Source: Liolophura sinensis
Lineage: Eukaryota; Mollusca; Polyplacophora; Chitonida; Chitonidae
Assembly: GCF_032854445.1 (NCBI RefSeq)
Contig: NC_088295.1
Location: 94,975,805 to 95,039,804 of the forward strand
Reading direction: 5' to 3'
Length of the DNA stretch: 64,000 nucleotides
Part shown: positions 13,372-24,960 of the stretch, one piece after another
How the letters are laid out: every line of letters starts with the position of its first letter
How positions within the stretch are numbered: the stretch's first letter is position 1
Program-made: the position numbers and the translations under genes
Notes under the pieces: generated by a model
Told to the model about the DNA's origin: nothing
Seen by the model: the letters and a program-made list of their open reading frames with translations, nothing else
The model's database searches: none

Positions 13372-14194
13372 GTAGCTCTTCTTAGCTATTGGGAAGAAAC
13401 AGTAACAATGAGAAAAGCAGCTCTCGTGAAAGTGAGAGTCACTTAGGTTTTCATTTAGGCAATGGTGAGTGTGCATTGGAATATCTGAGGTACGCATGGT
13501 TCGTCATCACGGCTCAGTTCTGTGTCAGTCTGCATAAAGGAAATGCGTCTGTTACCACGACCAACAGCCAGTCAAGGTCTTCGTATTCTTTAGTTCCTCT
13601 TTGTTCAAATTTTTGTAACCCAGCTGTAACTTTTATCGGTGACATTTGGCAAACCATAAAATCAACGATTACGATAATACTTGGTCAACTAGTTAGAGTT
13701 GCGTTAGTCACGTTGTAAGCCACAGTAGTTATTCCAGGTCAGGTCCTGCTTGTTCATCAGGAAGATTATTGGCTTCTCGTTGGACATTGTTTAAATGTGA
13801 AAGGACCTTGGAAACTGTAAAACTTGTTAAAAATAATATGAAATTTGAAATTTGAATTTTTAAAGAAAGTTTGACAGTTCTACAATAAAATGTTGTAGTC
13901 TACACCGCTGAGCCATTCGAGACATTAAATTATTAAATGTATGTTTTCAAATTTGTTGGTGTTTCTGGGTCCTCGTGGCTCCAAAGAAAACATTTAGTGT
14001 TCACCAAAGAATCAGTTGTCTTACATACCCAATTTGTAAGTTCTTTTATCTGTTAGCAAATTGTGAAGACTTGCTAACAATATCTCGGCTGAAAATGACT
14101 GACACAGGATCTCAGTACATGTGTTCGTTATCACACTTCGTTATCAGAGACAAACACTTGTTATCAACAGGACTTTCCTCGTCTCCAGTTGTCC
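13372..14194. other. Non-coding, nothing recognised
   Basis: Frames of 109 codons (13389-13718) and 156 codons (13975-14445) exist, but they lack start context, splice structure and recognisable domains. Confidence 0.4.
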
Positions 14195-14305
14195 GAGAGA
14201 CGTTGTCTGTTCACCCCCAAACACTACAGAGAGACGTTGTCTGTTTACCCCCAAACACTACAAATAGCTATTGTCTATCTACTCCCAAATACTACATTAA
14301 GACGT
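14195..14305. repeat. 37-bp repeat, 3 degenerate copies
   Basis: Three decaying copies of gagacgttgtctgtt followed by cacccccaaacactac. Confidence 0.8.
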
Positions 14306-14544
14306 TTCCTGTTAAATGGCGGGATAACTGTTCTCTCATAGGCATGTTCTCCGCTTATCTACATGTTTGTAAAGTGAGGTACAAACTGCGGACTATTTGT
14401 GGCAACAGACATCTACAATGCTCACCAGAGTGGTTTGTGTCCTGAATGCTACCTCACAGCTTAATGTCATCCTATAAAACATGACAGCTCATATTCCTCA
14501 CCAAACATAACAGATGATAAATTAAGCATCTAGAGAATACCTAC

Positions 14545-14605
14545 CTTCATGGCGGCTTCCTCCGAGTTAGAAGCATTTTCCACATTGTACAGCAATGTGT
14601 CAAAC
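14545..14605 (-). CDS. Candidate isolated internal exon, gene unknown
   Basis: On the minus strand a long pyrimidine run (tctgtcttttttttctttc) leads into AAG/CAG acceptors, with the alternative exon start at 14608. A 61- to 64-bp segment follows, ending in a good donor, atgaag|gtaggt. One frame is open throughout and reads (R)FDTLLYNVENASNSEEAAMK. The other two frames contain stops. The composition is typical of a soluble helical protein, but I do not recognise the family. No partner exons were securely found, although the promoter-like patch near 25 kb lies upstream on the same strand. It could also be a chance arrangement. Confidence 0.4.
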
Positions 14606-14609
14606 CTGC

Positions 14610-15459
14610 TTGAAAGAAAAAAAAGACAGACAGACTGTTTTAATCAAAACGTCTTACAGATAAGGTAGAAGCATGTGCTAAGACGTCTAGCAAATTCCAG
14701 TTTTGGCGTGTATGTCTTTATCGGTATATTTGAGAGCAGACAGCATCTGGCCATTTGGCCAGCTAACCTGGATATACTCCCCATGCGCCCGTGCGCCCGT
14801 GTGCCCGTGTCGCATTTGTTCCTGGGTCAAGCCTTGCTGTCATTCGTTTCACAACAGTAGACATCATGCCAAACTAATCAAACAGTGTTTAAATAGTTTT
14901 ATTCCAAATTTTGCTGATTGGAAGTCATAACCTAACAGCAAAACAAAATCAGTTTGCCGATATCCACTCCCGCCTTGCCAGCGTCCTTTCACTGGAAATG
15001 TATCTAGTGCCGTTCACGCTGCCGTGCTGAAGTGTCCCTGGGTTAGTTTGCCCACTGATACCCCAGTATACATTTATACTACCAAATCCTCCATTCACGC
15101 CAAGTATTCTACGTCGAATTCTCACACAGGTAGGAGTGTGAATGACGCATGCGCAAAATGTCACGACGCAGTCTTCAGACGCTGAAGGGTCTGCAGCTGG
15201 ATTGTGGGGAAATGCTTTCGTTTAAACGATCTTTTGTCTTTGGTTTTGATTGAGCGTTTAGTCAGGCTCTTCCTCTTACCAGCACTGGATACGAATAAAT
15301 TTGGATTATTAACGTTATTCGTGAGATATCAACAAACTTTAGTACACAATGTTGTCTTGCGACTGCATGTCACATTCTTTTTCGAGCCTGGTATCTTTAA
15401 TAAACATTACGCTAGATTTCGGGTAAGTTTGGAGACTTATTTTGTTACTTAGAGAAAGT
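14610..15459. other. Non-coding, nothing recognised
   Basis: Unique sequence with only short overlapping frames. No element recognised. Confidence 0.4.
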
Positions 15460-15625
15460 AAAACTATGTCTTGATGCCTGGAAAACAACATCCCGTAATC
15501 CACTGTAACATCTCGTATCCACTGTAACATTTCGTTATCAACAGTATCCTCCCGTAATACATTGTAATCATCTCGATACCCAGTGTAGTATCCGTAATCC
15601 ACTGCAACATCTCGTAATCCACTGC
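15460..15625. repeat. About 20-bp degenerate repeat, about 7 copies
   Basis: Loose copies of catctcgtaatccactgcaa with indels. Confidence 0.8.
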
Positions 15626-15679
15626 AACAACCTTTGATGTTACCTCTGGTTTTTGTGACGGCGTATGACTTGGGTGTGT

Positions 15680-16680
15680 CGTTGGCAGTTTCTGACGGCA
15701 GATGACTTTGTGTATCTGATGGTATGTGGTTGGTGGTTTCTGATGGTATATGGTTGAAGGTATGTGGTTGGTGGTTTCTGATGGTATATGGTTGAAGGTA
15801 TGTGGTTGGTGGTTTCTGATGGTACGTGGTTGAAGGCATGTGGTTGGTGGTTTCTTATGGTGTGTGACTTATGGTATATGGTTGAAAGTTTCTGACGGCA
15901 GGTGACTGAGTGTATCTGATGTGATGTTGTTTTCTGATGGTATGTGGTTCACTGTTTCTGATGGTATGTGGTTCACTGTTTCTGATGGTATGTGGTTCTC
16001 TGTTTTTGACGGTATGTGGTTCTCTGGTCTCTGGTGGTATACGGTTAACGCTTTCTAATAGTATGTGGTTGGCGGTCTTTTATTGTATATGGTTTGAGGT
16101 TTCTGACAGTACATTGTTTGGGTATTTGACGGCAGATGACCTGTATGTAATCGTGTGGGGTTTCCTGATGGTATGTGAATAGCAGTATCTGATGAAGTGT
16201 GGTTTTCTGAAGGTATGTGGTTAGCAGTATCTGATGGTATGTGGTTAGCAGCATCTGATGAAGTGTGGTTAGCAGAATCTGAAGTGTGGTTAGCAATATT
16301 TGATGGTATGTGGTTAGCAGTATCTGATAAAGTGTGGTTAGCAGTATTTGATGGTATGTGGTTAGGTGTATCTGATAAGTATGTTTAGCAGTATCTGATG
16401 AAGTGTGGTTTTCTGATGATATGTGGTTAGCAGTATCTGATACTTGGTATGATGTTGGCGGTTTCTGATGGTATGTGGTTGACGCTCTCTGATGGTGTAG
16501 GTTGGTGGTTTCTGATGGTGCGTGGTTGGCGGTATCTGACATGCGGTTGAAGTTTTCTAATGGCATGTTGTTGGTGGTCTGTGATGATATGCGGTTGGCA
16601 GTTTCTGATGGTATGTGGTTGGCGACCTTTGGTGGTGTATGGTTAGATGGTATGTTATTGGCGATATGTTAAAAACCGTG
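15680..16680. repeat. Degenerate 22- to 30-bp minisatellite
   Basis: About 1 kb of imperfect copies of a tctgatggtatgtggttagc-type unit with frequent length changes. One sub-block (15720-15850) has a longer repeat containing gtatatggttgaaggt. Frames across it (up to 173 codons) are repeat artefacts. Confidence 0.9.
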
Positions 16681-17560
16681 TGTGTGTGAGGAACACACAG
16701 GCCTATAGATGACCTGATGCATCCGATGGAAAGTAGATGGCGGTATATGACTGAAGATGACTAGCTGTACTTGTACAGAAGTTTTCTTGTACAGGGACAG
16801 TACAAGCTATATTCGGGCCAAGAGAGAAGTGAGGAATGTAGAAGGTCCTGGCAAGACGCCAACCTTATCCCCGCCCTCACCCAAATCAATTCCACACTAG
16901 ATCAGTGTTAAGACCACTGCTTAATGGAAGAATACTCGAAATACCACATTTCCGACCCTCTGAGATCCAAGTTTGTCTGGCGTATTTCTTCTCCAAAGCA
17001 TGTTGGTACTTCTGGTTATTATAAGTGACGTTTATGTTCAGATCGTGGAAATCTTTACCCCTAGTTGTTTATTACCGTAAGAGATCCTGTGTATATCTGT
17101 TATCCAAAGCTAGCCCTCACACGCTGACCACCAGATTCGACCGGTAACGAGCTAAATGACCTGGCTGTTGTGATACGTTAGCCTGCATTAGCTAAGTATC
17201 AACGTTGTGGGAATACACAAGACAAAAGTTATGATATTATTTTAAGGTAAAATGAACACGAAGAATGATTTGTAAGCAATCCTGGAGAGAAAAAAGACAT
17301 TGGAATAACAGTCGTTATTATACACATGCCAGGTCAATAATTACACGATAAATTTCAAAAACAATGTTTATCACAAACCATCAAATATAATTAAAGACGC
17401 ACAGCAAAGTAAAGAAGGAAGTTTGTACATATAGAACAAGAAATTAGGACGGGGAAGCAGTAACACTGCAATGATGCCTTAAAGATGCGAGAAATGTTAG
17501 AGGCGTATAAATCCGTATTTGGATCAAGCTCCCTGCTACTTCACATCAGTTGTAGTTTAG

Positions 17561-17562
<2 letters not shown>
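16681..17562. other. Non-coding, nothing recognised
   Basis: Unique AT-rich sequence preceding the TA tract. No supported gene. Confidence 0.45.
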
Positions 17563-17622
<60 letters not shown>

Positions 17623-17693
17623 CTATTAGCCCTATATTCATGGCATTGAATTATATGAGGTATCAGATACATAAACAGTAGCAATGAAAACAA

Positions 17694-17760
<67 letters not shown>

Positions 17761-17788
17761 CAATGCCATGAATATAGGGCTAATAGTC
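17563..17788. repeat. 36-bp perfect inverted repeat with two (TA)n tracts
   Basis: The arm at 17621-17656 (gactattagccctatattca...) is exactly reverse-complementary to 17753-17788 (...aatatagggctaatagtc). A (TA)n tract of about 55 bp lies just outside the left arm. A second one of about 60 bp lies inside, next to the right arm. The loop holds about 40 bp of unique sequence. It could form a large hairpin, be a fold-back element, or be an assembly artefact at a TA tract. Confidence 0.93.
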
Positions 17789-18023
17789 CCGGGTTAAGCG
17801 GAATTAGACGCAATTATGAACAGATTCTGGACTCTCCGTCCATATCTACTTACAATAGAACAGTATTCACTGAAATATTCATGACACAGTAATTTTTGTA
17901 ATGAGAACTTGTGAGGTTGATTGAAATCGCAACGCACCACAACAAATTGCATATGCTGAATGTGGGCAACACTACTTGATTAATAATATATGCTTTATGT
18001 TATATTCAAAGGGTTAGATAATT
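17789..18023. other. Non-coding, nothing recognised
   Basis: Short unique spacer without recognisable content. Confidence 0.4.
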
Positions 18024-18320
18024 TTACACAAAACACAATTTCCTGTGTTACTGAAACATAAGAACACACTGAAATCGTCAATGGTGAATAAGCCATACTG
18101 TACTTGGTTACTATCGCGTAAATCACAGTGTGCTGGGTTAATACTAAATTAGGCTGATGTTACACAAAACACAATTTCCTGTGTTACTATTACATAAGAA
18201 CACACTGAAATCGTCAAAGGTGAATAAGCCATACTGTACTTGGTTAACATCGCGTAAATCACAGTGTGCTGGGTTAACACTAAATAAGGCTGATGTTACG
18301 CAAAACACAGTCTACTTAGT
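18024..18320. repeat. 136-bp tandem duplication, 2 copies plus a partial third
   Basis: The segment starting ttacacaaaacacaatttcc recurs at 18024 and 18160, with a truncated, diverged third copy from 18296 (ttacgcaaaacacag). Confidence 0.92.
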
Positions 18321-18892
18321 TAATGTTACATAAACGTGAATGCAGAAGATACTTGTTTAACCCGTCAATGGGGATTCGTGTATCCAGTTCTATACAAAAT
18401 GATTTTGCACCCAAAAAGAGAGCACATTTTAGTCATATTGGTGATGAACTTCGAATGTTCAAACATTCATCAAAAGGGGAACGTTCGTGCAACGATACAG
18501 TAGTTACCGTCAATATGGAAGAGACGAGCGCCATAGTCTTCCACCAGCAAAACGCCATCTAAACAGTACTGTAGCTAGCGACGATAAGACCATGTAGGAA
18601 CACGCCATGGGGAATGATACAGTAGTTACTGCCAATGTAGAGGAGGCCAGTGACATAGCCGTCGACCAGGAATACATCCACTTCATCTCGCGGTGTAGTG
18701 TGACATCATTTGCAAATCAAAAAATCGCAAAAAATCATAAATACCATCAACTGAAACATAAACAATTTTGAAGTTTGTAAATGTTTGTATCTTCGTTTGA
18801 GAGTTCTCACCAAGGCTAACCAAGGTGTTGCGACGTACACACTGAGGGAACTATTTACAAACATCAGATTTTTCGTGAAGAAAGTAGTTTGT
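18321..18892. other. Non-coding, nothing recognised
   Basis: A 79-codon plus-strand frame at 18323-18562 shows no domain or splice context. Confidence 0.4.
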
Positions 18893-19322
18893 CTGTACCT
18901 TTCTGTCATACCGATATACCACAACTTTGATGGATCTGTACCTTTCTGTCATACCGATATACCACAACTTTGATGGATCTGTACCTTTCTGTCATACCGA
19001 TATACCACAACTTTGATGGATCTGTACCTTTCTGTCATACCGATATACCACAACTTTGATGGATCTGTACCTTTCTGTCATACCGATATACCACAACTTT
19101 GATGGATCTGTATCTTTCTGTCATACCGATATACCACAACTTTGATGGATCTGTATCTTTCTGTCATACCGATATACCACAACTTTGATGGATCTGTACC
19201 TTTCTGTCATACCGATATACCACAACTTTGATGGATCTGTACCTTTCTGTCATACCGATATACCACAACTTTGATGGATCTGTACCTTTCTGTCATACCG
19301 ATATACCACAACTTTGATGGAT
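18893..19322. repeat. 43-bp minisatellite, 10 nearly identical copies
   Basis: Ten copies of ctgtacctttctgtcatacc followed by gatataccacaactttgatggat. Only single substitutions occur (tgtacc/tgtatc), so this is one of the youngest arrays in the window. Confidence 0.97.
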
Positions 19323-19867
19323 TCCAAAATGCATAAATCCTCAAATAACAAAAATTTAATGCACCATTAAAAATTACTCTTGTGTACTTGCAAAACCAAA
19401 ACAAATTCAGGCGTCAACTATATGTGGATTCAAAACAACTCAAAACTGGACGCTCAAATACACATACCACGTCAGGATATCCCCACCTGAGACTTCTGAA
19501 CTTTCCACACTACTATTCCTCACAGAAATCTAAATGATTAAGTTTCACCATTAATCGCCACATTAACGTCGACAAATTCTTTGAATTTTCCATTAGTAGC
19601 ATTTTTGTGAAATTTGGGGAAACCATTTCTGAACACTATACAGGCACTGCAATGGATACAAACCGCGCCTGCGTATTGGTAGATGGTTACCTGTTCTCAA
19701 AGTAATGCAAATTTTTGCTTTATTTTTATCAAACTCGATCTGGCTTATTCTGTAGACGGTATAGTGATGATATGTCAGCTTTAAACAGCCTGTATACAAA
19801 GGCTGCGAAAGATATGTATACAATCTCAATGGATTTAAAGTAAACAATAAACTCTCCACATGGTATA
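19323..19867. other. Non-coding, nothing recognised
   Basis: Unique sequence between two minisatellites; no gene supported. Confidence 0.4.
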
Positions 19868-20340
19868 TCTTACCTGGACTTGTATTTGTACATCGTATCT
19901 GGATTTGTATTTGTACATCTTACCTGGACTTGTATTTATACATCTTATCTGGACCTATATTTATACCTCGTATCTGAACTTGTATTTGTACATCTTACCT
20001 GGACTTGTATTTGTACATCTTACCTGGATTTGTATTTGTATATTTATACCTCGTATCTGAAATTGTATTTATACACCTTACCTGGGTTTGTATTTGTACA
20101 TCTTGCCTGGACTTTTATTTGTACATCGTACCTGGATTTGTATTTGTATATCTTACCTGGACTTGTATTTGTACATCATACCTGGACTTTTATTTATACC
20201 TCGTACCTGGACTTGTATCTGTACATCTTACCTGGTCTTGTATTTGTATATCTTACCTGGACTTGTATTTGTGCATCTTATTTGGACTTGTATCTGTACA
20301 TCTTACCTGGACTTGTATTTGTACATCTTACCTACACCTG
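19868..20340. repeat. 25-bp minisatellite, about 19 copies
   Basis: Unit cttacctggacttgtatttg plus tacat. All three plus-strand frames stay open because the unit lacks stops in any frame. The resulting 87- to 164-codon frames overlap one another and are not genes. Confidence 0.95.
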
Positions 20341-20544
20341 CAGCTTCTTGACCCCGTAATGAAGAGAACTATATATGGGGATTTATGCTTTTTTTGGAAT
20401 CCGGTAAAATCGTGGTGTATCGATGTGACGGGAAGACACGAATATACTCCTCTGTTTGATACGGGACTGACGTTTTCAAATTGTTCCTACAGAGTATAGA
20501 CGTTTTAGAAACGTTAGTGTTGCTGCAGTTGGTGTAGAGATCTT

Positions 20545-20900
20545 AACCTCCTCTACAAAGGCCTGACTGTACTAATTCTTGTAGAATTAGAAGTTTTGTC
20601 CACACGAACAATAGCATATTTTCTTTGAAGGTCATCAAATACGTTTCGCACGGTAGAACGTGTCTGGCAGTTAAATGAGCGGTAGTATTAGTATGATGAA
20701 TTGCGTACACGACCTTTTTGCTTGCTAGCTTAAGCCAAGTGTCAAGGACTGAAAGTTACACCTTCTCCCATTCAGACCATCTTTTTGCAAAGTTTTTAAC
20801 CGCCGAAAGGACAATTTTCTGATTAGCTTTCTCGGTTCTCTATAGCAGGCTTTGCAGATCATCATGATGTATATCGTAAGCAAAGTCTGACGATTCAGTC
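20545..20900 (-). pseudogene. Decayed retroelement fragment (possibly Penelope-like)
   Basis: The minus strand reads, in one frame, KNFAKRWSEWEKV, then a stop, then LSVLDTWLKLASKKV. After a frameshift it reads VFDDLQRKYAIVRVDKTSNS. The pattern '(V)KxW...LxxW...L..KYxIVxVDKxSNN' is what I recall preceding the catalytic core of Penelope-type reverse transcriptases in invertebrates. The in-frame stop and frameshift show it is dead. No catalytic motif lies in this stretch. The identification rests on memory of the motif. Confidence 0.4.
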
Positions 20901-21163
20901 ACAGTCGTATCCATCAAGAGTATAATCAAACTGCTTTCGCGTAATTAAATATCTTGGAAGCCATTGGTTTAGTATATTAGTAGGAAATTTCTGTGCGCTG
21001 TGTGGCGACTCGTTACAAGTTATTGTTCCAAAACTATTATGACATGGATATTCCATCAAACGCCTTCACTCTAAATTTCTTAAATGTTTCAATGAGTAAA
21101 GTTCTCCTGTACACTCCGTTTCAAAGGTGTGTCCAATTCCTCTAAACTTAAGGATCCTTAATT
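20901..21163. other. Non-coding, nothing recognised
   Basis: Short unique spacer; possibly more of the decayed retroelement, but no readable protein. Confidence 0.35.
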
Positions 21164-21410
21164 CATCGTGTTCTGGTGTACGGAAATAAAGCTGGAGGTT
21201 TCATCTGTCTGACCCACTCTCTGGTCATCTGCCTGGTCAAGGTATTTTTGACACAAACCCACCTGATACATATGAAACTGTGTGTTTCCTCATACAGCCC
21301 GTTATTCTCGGTAGGTGGTAATAAAGCTAAAGGTTTTATCTTTCTAACCGACTCTCTGGTCATCTACCTGGTCAAGGTATTCCTGACACGAACACACCTG
21401 TCGATGTGAT
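21164..21410. repeat. About 132-bp tandem duplication, 2 copies
   Basis: Two diverged copies share aataaagctggaggttt, tctctggtcatctgcctggtc and caaggtatttttgacac motifs, about 132 bp apart. Confidence 0.88.
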
Positions 21411-21466
21411 ACAGATGAAGCTGTGGGTTTTCTGATAAAGGCTGTTACACAACTGTTACTGGCGAC

Positions 21467-21985
21467 TTGGTATCTATCTGACCAAGGTGTTTGTGAAAAA
21501 CAAAAGTCTTACAGGCCTTTTGACAAAGCATTGGTTTCCCTTCAGGATTGGGTATCTATCTGACCAAGGTGTTCGTGAAGACAAACAAAACTGATACAGG
21601 CTTGTTGACAAAAGTTTGGTTTCCCTTTAGGGATCGGTATCTATCTGAGCAAGGTGTTCGTGAAGATAAACAAAAATGTTACAGACCTATTGACAAAGCT
21701 TTGGTTTCCCTTTATGACTGAGGATCTATCTGACCAAGGTGTTCGTGAAGACAAACAAAAATGTTACAGACTTGTTGACAAAGCTTTGGTTTCCCTTTAC
21801 AACTGGGTATCTATCTGACCAAGTTGTTCGTGAAGACAAACAAAACTGTGACAGACTTGTTGACAAAGCTTTGGTTTCCCTTTACAACTGGGTATCTATC
21901 TGACCAAGCTGTTCGTGAAGATAAACAAAACTGTGACAGACATGTTGACAAAGCTTTGGTTTCCCTTCAGGGCTCGGTATCTATC
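21467..21985. repeat. 85-bp minisatellite, about 6 copies
   Basis: Unit starts ggtatctatctgaccaaggt, continues gttcgtgaagacaaacaaaa, and ends aaagctttggtttcccttt. The 'gaccaaggt' segment resembles the 'ggtcaaggt' of the neighbouring 132-bp duplication. Confidence 0.94.
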
Positions 21986-22276
21986 TTTCACAGATTTGCA
22001 AACTGCGCTTCCTCATGCTTTATTTCGGGTTGTGAAGGGACATATGTCAGCCTGTTGCATTCTGATGAGACAAATACGCCGTAACAGAATACACGGAACA
22101 TGCACGTTTACCGCGTTTTTATCATTTTTTTCCCCAAATGAACTTTTCTAGCGAATTATCACAGTTCATTTGATCTCACAACTAAAAAAGCATAATTGTG
22201 TAGATGGCTTTCAATGGGAATGAAGAACATTTTTGTGTTATTTTGAAACTTTTACACTTGATTTTCAGGATAAACC
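21986..22276. other. Non-coding, nothing recognised
   Basis: Unique spacer. Confidence 0.4.
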
Positions 22277-22441
22277 TAATGACAAGTGTGTATTTAGTTT
22301 AACCTAAGGACACGTGTGGATTTAGTTTAACCTAAGGACACGTGTGTATTTAGTTTAACCTAAGGACATGTGTGCATTTACTTTAATCAAAGGACACGTG
22401 TGCATTTAGTTTAACCTAAGGACACGTGTGTATTTAGTTTA
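22277..22441. repeat. 29-bp minisatellite, about 6 copies
   Basis: Unit taacctaaggacacgtgtgt plus atttagttt. It contains ACACGTGT, another E-box palindrome. Confidence 0.93.
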
Positions 22442-23516
22442 AATTGTTATGACTTTGTTTTAAGCATTAGTTTTCAGAACAAATATTTATTAGATTGTTT
22501 TTTATAGTTTAGGATACATCAACGAGTAAATGTAAGTACCATTTGGACTTCTATTCTGATTTCGCCTCATTTTCCTTTTTCCAGAGAGCCTCAGAATCTG
22601 TTTAGTTACCAGCTAATGGCCAAGACTCAAACGTCTTCATCTCGCCCGTCAGTTTCTGCCATCCCCCATACCTCAGGTTTTGTGCACTTGTTTAGTTAAG
22701 ATTTTTTACTGAAATTTTACAAATGTATTTAACGTAAAATTCAGTGTACTGTGACACAGGACAGAGTTTGGGAATAATAGTTACGAATGTTTAATTTTGC
22801 TCCTTTTCACACTTTTGTTTTCACTTGGTCAATGTTACTTATTATATTTCACAGTTTTCATACAAATTGTTTCACCGTTGGTGTAAGTCTTTATTATGAA
22901 GCAGCACGTGACAAGTTCAAGTTTGGTGCATGATCATTTATGAATATTTTATTATTATTTAGTTCAGCTTTTTATTTCGTTTTTCTTCAATTTCACAGAA
23001 AGTTTATCAGTTCCACACTTTGTTTCCACGCCTTTTAAGATTTTAACTGTTACGTGGTACATATGTACTGAATAATATGCTGCAGGGAAGGCTTGGCGAC
23101 GATTTATCAATGTATTGTCTTATGCTAACTTATGCTATTTTCTTAGTTTTGATTTTCGATTTTTTAAATATTTTTTCCATTTTCTAGACTTTTGTCATTT
23201 AACACAGTACAGAACACATTTTTCAAAAATGACACATCCTTAATTTTTTTCTGAATTTTCACTGAAAACTGGTGTACATCTTTACCATTATATTGCACAT
23301 AAAAACTCTGATAATGTCCCGTGAAACCTTGGGAGCCGAGAAGGGCAATGCAGTGCTCACCTTTCAGAATGTTTGTCAGTTACACATGTAAGAATACATC
23401 GACGTACATGCATTGAGAACAACTTTGGATGATGTTGTTCTTAAAAGTCAATCTTTCAAAAACACCTTAAATACTGTAAGAGAAGGCCTCTCCATGATTT
23501 TGTGGCAAACATTCGT
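22442..23516. other. AT-rich non-coding, nothing recognised
   Basis: About 1.07 kb of T-rich unique sequence with no supported gene. Confidence 0.5.
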
Positions 23517-23822
23517 ACACAGAACTTGAATGCTGTCACACAGAACTCGCATGCTGTCATACAAAACTCGCATGGTGTCACACAGAACTCGCATGGTGTC
23601 ACACAGAACTCGCATGGTGTCACACAGAACCCGCATGGTGTCACGCAGAACTCGAATGGTGTAACACAGAACTCGCATGGTGCCACACAAAACTCGCATG
23701 GTGTCATACAGAACTCGAATGGTGTAACACAGAACTCGCATGGTGCCACACAGAACTCGCATGGTGCCACACAAAACTCGCATGGTGCCACACAAAACTC
23801 GCATGGTGTCATACAGAACTAG
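23517..23822. repeat. 21-bp minisatellite, about 14 copies
   Basis: Unit gaactcgcatggtgtcacac(a), exactly seven codons long, so both strands have repetitive open frames (106, 118 and 181 codons). It is a typical by-product, with no start or splice evidence for translation. Confidence 0.95.
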
Positions 23823-23857
23823 CGTCATATCATACATGATTCCCATATTGTTATACT

Positions 23858-23950
23858 GCCACAAGAAGACACAGCGTATGTAACACCCAATAACTCCTCG
23901 ACGTAATATGACTGAACAGTTGTTCAGTGCGACGTTAAACCTCAAGCATA
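23858..23950 (+). mobile_element. SINE family B, 3' end
   Basis: The 3' module shows cacaagaagacacagcgtat, atatgactgaacagttgttc and agtgcgacgttaaacctcaa, followed directly by a (CATA)n tail. This is the same 3' box as the copies at 12.4 and 13.2 kb. Confidence 0.75.
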
Positions 23951-24036
23951 CATACATACATACATACATACATACATACATACATACATACATACATACT
24001 TACATACATACTTACATACATACTTACATACATACA
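23946..24036. repeat. (CATA)n microsatellite
   Basis: About 20 tetranucleotides with a few CTTA interruptions. It appears to have grown from the tail of the SINE immediately before it. Confidence 0.95.
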
Positions 24037-24690
24037 TCTTGTTATACAGAACACCCAAGATAACACACAGGACACCCATGATATCATACATGACGCTCAG
24101 CATGTTAGACAAAACACTGTGCAAACTAGCAACATATCCACCCACATCCTAAGTCCGAGTCGAGATTCTTTTACTTACTGATACCAATAATTCTGTATAA
24201 TATGTTTGTATTTTACGATATTTCGATGCTTTAATTCAACCACTGTTTTGTTAGTCTGGAAAATGTGTGTACTATCGTAATTTTTTCGAGATAAAAAGTC
24301 ACAACAGAGAACTCCATAGAGCGGCATTTTACTCTTATGTGTTAGTACATCCCCATGTCAAATGTAGCAAACCGTTTACTGGGACGAAATCACATGTTGT
24401 CTTGAATTTCATGAAATGGTAAAAACGTTTTGACTGTTCGATATTTTCTCACAACTACAAATATTAAACTTACACCAGTCTATGCTCTTCAGCCCTGTGA
24501 AAACTCACACGTGGGTAGTTCTATGATTGTAAGCACAGACTGCATAGTCTTTAGTAAATTATGCTAATTTCTTGCTTCCTTATAAGGCATTGCCTGTTTG
24601 TAGGTGACAATGTGATTGGTTCATCCATTGTTTAGGCAGTTATCCACGTTAACTCTCTTATATAGACACTGATAATGACAACAGACTTAC
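24037..24690. other. Non-coding, nothing recognised
   Basis: Unique AT-rich sequence downstream (on the minus strand) of a candidate donor site. Confidence 0.45.
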
Positions 24691-24960
24691 CGTTTGTGGC
24701 AAGACATCTCCCCTACACTGCCACGCAGCCAAATTCTTCACAGCCACGGAAGTCCCTCAAAAACTGTACACAGTTCATAGTTAACAACTTCTATTCGTAG
24801 TTTTCAAAATTATATCGGGGAAAGACTGCATACCCAGCAAATAGTCACTTAAGTGTGCCACGGAGGAGCAGGCCTTACCATATTTTGACAGGAGAACAAG
24901 AGGACCTGTTTACCGCCCCGATCAGACTGAAGCCTTCCGCGACGCGGTTTGTTGAGCGGG
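24691..24960 (-). other. Candidate 5' (non-coding) exon on minus strand
   Basis: A strong donor on the minus strand, ccacaaacg|gtaagt, ends at 24691. It lies just downstream of a GC-box-rich patch. A second possible donor (aaaatatg|gtaagg) lies at about 24875. No ATG-initiated frame of length is visible, so it would be a leader exon if real. This is inference from position and splice consensus only. Confidence 0.25.

Noticed and set aside
13975-14445. 156-codon plus-strand ORF
   Set aside because: No ATG context, domain or splice evidence. It includes the 37-bp repeat and looks like chance.
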